Positions 5,415-7,011 of a DNA stretch of 7,011 bases are shown in pieces. Within the stretch, counting starts at the first letter, position 1; each line of letters begins with the position of its first letter. This DNA is from Candidatus Omnitrophota bacterium (GTDB lineage: Bacteria; Omnitrophota; Gorgyraeia; Gygaellales; Profunditerraquicolaceae), in the NCBI GenBank assembly GCA_023228185.1, contig JALOBQ010000049.1:1-7011 (forward strand), written 5' to 3'. The translations under genes and the position numbers were made by a program. The notes under the pieces are model-generated. The model did not search any database. It worked only from the letters and a program-made list of their open reading frames with translations, and had not been told where the DNA came from.

Positions 5415-6748
5415 ATTATATTCCGCACACAGAATCTGAAACTAAAGAAATGCTTAAAGTTATCGGCGCGCCAAGCGTCGAACATCTTTTTAAGCATATC
5501 CCGCCTGATTTAAGGCCTAAATCATTCAACCTGCCCGAAGGTAAATCTGAATTTGAAGTGTTGGAATATTTAAAAACACTCAGCCGCCAGAATGCTGTAG
5601 GGTTAAGCGGTTTTTTAGGCGCTGGTTTTTATGATCATTTTATTCCGCAAACTGTAGACGCTTTAGCCAATCGTTCGGAATTTTATACCGCTTATACGCC
5701 TTATCAGCCGGAATGTTCGCAAGGATGGCTTCAGGCAATTTATGAATATCAGAGCGTGATTTGTGCGTTAACCGGTCTGGATGTTTCTAACGCTTCGCTT
5801 TATGACGGAGGCACCGCGCTTTTTGAAGCGGCAATGATGGCTATCCGGCTGTCCGGCAAAAGGAAAATTATTGTTGATAGCGGAGTCAGCCTGATTTACC
5901 GCACGATGCTTTATACATATACATCTAATCTTTCCATTGAATTTGTCGAAACTCCCGTAGTTCACGGGCAGGCTTGCCGCGAGGATATTTATAAAGTGCT
6001 TGATGATAAGACCGCGGCAATAATCGTGCAGAATCCGAATTTCTTCGGCGCGGTGGATGATTTTTCCGATATCGTCCAAAAGGCGCATGCTTGCGGGGCG
6101 CTTGTGATTGCTTCGGTTTATCCGGTTTCTTTGGGGTTGTTGAAGACTCCGGCGGAGATGGGTGTGGATATCGCGACAGGAGAAGGGCAAAGTTTAGGGA
6201 TTCCTTTATCATTTGGCGGGCCATACCTGGGTTTTATCGCCGTAAAAAAAGAACATCTGCGCCAGATGCCCGGCAGGATTGTCGGCGCGACTGTGGACAG
6301 CGATAACCGCCGCGGTTTCGTGCTTACTTTGCAGGCGCGCGAACAACATATCCGCCGGGAGCGGGCAACTTCCAATATTTGTTCTAATCAATCGCTTTGC
6401 GCGTTACGCGCTTTGATTTACAGCACACTTTTGGGCAAACAGGGTTTTGCTGAATTAGCCAGGTTAAATTATCAGAAAGCGGAGTTTACTAAAGCCCTAT
6501 TGGGCAAGATTAAGGGAGTCCAGGTTAAACGTAGTTCTCCGACATTTAACGAGTTCACTGTTTTATTGCCTAAAAACGCCGATCAGGTAGTCTTTAAAAT
6601 GATTAAAGAAGGTTTTGCCTGCGGTTTCCCGTTGGGTAGGTTTTATAAAGGTATGGATAATTATTTACTTGTCGCTGTTACTGAAAAGCGCACTAAAGAA
6701 GATATCTTGCATTTTGTTAACAGTCTGGAGGCAGCGCTATGCAGTTAA
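5411..6748 (+). CDS. gcvPA: Glycine dehydrogenase (decarboxylating) subunit 1 (P-protein, alpha)
   Basis: In many bacteria and archaea the P-protein is split into two subunits that form an alpha2beta2 enzyme; this is the N-terminal-half subunit. The complex decarboxylates glycine and moves the aminomethyl group to lipoyl-GcvH. The 445-residue length is typical of GcvPA. Family features include FLGAGFYDHFIP (68-79), TAYTPYQPE followed by SQG (93-105), LTGLDVSNASLYDGGTA, the FGGPYLGF stretch near residue 270, and RRERATSNICSNQSL around residues 318-332. The PLP-binding lysine belongs to the partner GcvPB, so its absence here is expected. The start overlaps the gcvH stop (ATGA), with AGGAA 8 nt upstream. 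The ATG of gcvPB lies 10 bp inside its end, which should help make the two subunits in equal amounts. Confidence 0.96.
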   Translation: MNYIPHTESETKEMLKVIGAPSVEHLFKHIPPDLRPKSFNLPEGKSEFEVLEYLKTLSRQNAVGLSGFLGAGFYDHFIPQTVDALANRSEFYTAYTPYQPECSQGWLQAIYEYQSVICALTGLDVSNASLYDGGTALFEAAMMAIRLSGKRKIIVDSGVSLIYRTMLYTYTSNLSIEFVETPVVHGQACREDIYKVLDDKTAAIIVQNPNFFGAVDDFSDIVQKAHACGALVIASVYPVSLGLLKTPAEMGVDIATGEGQSLGIPLSFGGPYLGFIAVKKEHLRQMPGRIVGATVDSDNRRGFVLTLQAREQHIRRERATSNICSNQSLCALRALIYSTLLGKQGFAELARLNYQKAEFTKALLGKIKGVQVKRSSPTFNEFTVLLPKNADQVVFKMIKEGFACGFPLGRFYKGMDNYLLVAVTEKRTKEDILHFVNSLEAALCS

Positions 6749-7011
6749 TTTTTGAAAAAAGCTGTCCCGGCCGCCAGGGTTGTGTTTTGCCGGAATTAGA
6801 TGTGCCGAAAGTTCAGAGTTTACCGGAAAAATACTGCCGTAAGCAAAAAGCGGATCTTCCGGAAGTTTCTGAACTTGACGTTGTGCGCCATTTTACCAAT
6901 TTATCGAGGCTGAATTTTTCCGTGGATACGAATTTTTATCCGCTTGGCTCATGCACGATGAAATATAATCCGAAATTTACTGAATTTGCCGCTTCGCTAG
7001 ACGGTTTCAGT
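6739..7011 (+). CDS. gcvPB: Glycine dehydrogenase (decarboxylating) subunit 2 (P-protein, beta), 5' part
   Basis: This is the first 91 codons of the second P-protein subunit, cut by the right edge; the family is usually about 480-500 residues. The fragment begins MQLIFEKSCPGRQG, the usual GcvPB opening where the SxPGRxG motif is conserved. It continues with LPE..ELDVVRHFTNLSRLNFSVD-like residues and the diagnostic FYPLGSCTMKYNP (66-78). The PLP-binding lysine lies in the missing part, so activity cannot be judged. The ATG is preceded by GGAGG (6727-6731) at 7 nt, within gcvPA, and the two genes overlap by 10 bp. It completes the P-protein and confirms the gcvT-H-PA-PB order. Confidence 0.95.
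   Translation, partial: MQLIFEKSCPGRQGCVLPELDVPKVQSLPEKYCRKQKADLPEVSELDVVRHFTNLSRLNFSVDTNFYPLGSCTMKYNPKFTEFAASLDGFS

Noticed and set aside
5768..6391. Open frames on the minus strand and an alternative + frame within gcvPA
   Set aside because: They lie wholly inside a well-conserved gene, are low-complexity or Arg/Pro-rich in composition, have no ribosome binding sites and resemble no family.
1..7011. Mobile elements, CRISPR arrays, tRNA or rRNA genes, defence or biosynthetic systems
   Set aside because: No direct-repeat array, transposase-like frame, terminal inverted repeat or tRNA-like fold was seen; every gene except the left-edge fragment falls in a known housekeeping or envelope family.

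Overview
This window is an ordinary stretch of bacterial chromosome. It is moderately AT-rich, and seven of its eight coding regions lie on the + strand, packed with short gaps or overlaps. The content suggests an anaerobic or metabolically versatile diderm (Gram-negative-type) bacterium: an ADP-heptose epimerase for LPS inner core, a GT39-type lipid-linked glycosyltransferase, and a glycine cleavage system with P-protein split into two subunits. An uncultured lineage such as Omnitrophota (Candidatus Omnitrophica) or a relative would fit, but this is an inference from gene content and style, not a sequence match.

Layout. Positions 1-83 (minus strand) hold the first 27 codons of an unidentified hydrophobic protein, divergent from the rest. 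A 71-bp divergent spacer carries a good sigma70-like promoter for the + strand, placed so close to the first ATG that the message may be leaderless. Positions 155-3835 look like one transcription unit: a GT39/ArnT-like membrane glycosyltransferase; cbiM, the cobalt/nickel-binding membrane component of an ECF transporter, with a GTG start; a small CbiN-like PDGLE-domain membrane protein; and hldD, ADP-L-glycero-D-manno-heptose 6-epimerase. After the 26-bp gap before cbiM, the genes in this unit overlap by 1 and 4 bp.

An 81-bp gap follows (3836-3916). A near-consensus promoter (TTGACA, 17 bp, TATAAG with extended -10) starts inside the hldD stop codon, and a perfect 8-bp dyad lies across its spacer and -10. 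It should drive the second unit, gcvT-gcvH-gcvPA-gcvPB, whose genes overlap by 17, 4 and 10 bp. GcvPB runs off the right edge.

How the genes work together. GcvPA/GcvPB decarboxylate glycine and load the aminomethyl group on the lipoyl arm of GcvH. GcvT releases ammonia and passes the one-carbon unit to tetrahydrofolate. Lipoamide dehydrogenase (L-protein) is not in the window. HldD and the glycosyltransferase both point to envelope glycan synthesis. CbiM and the PDGLE protein point to Co(II)/Ni(II) uptake, but the energising partners CbiQ and CbiO are not beside them. I found no mobile element, CRISPR array, RNA gene or clearly undescribed system. The points most worth a second look are the promoter-embedded dyad, the possible leaderless start, the cbiM/PDGLE pair without cbiQO, and the altered motif in the glycosyltransferase.
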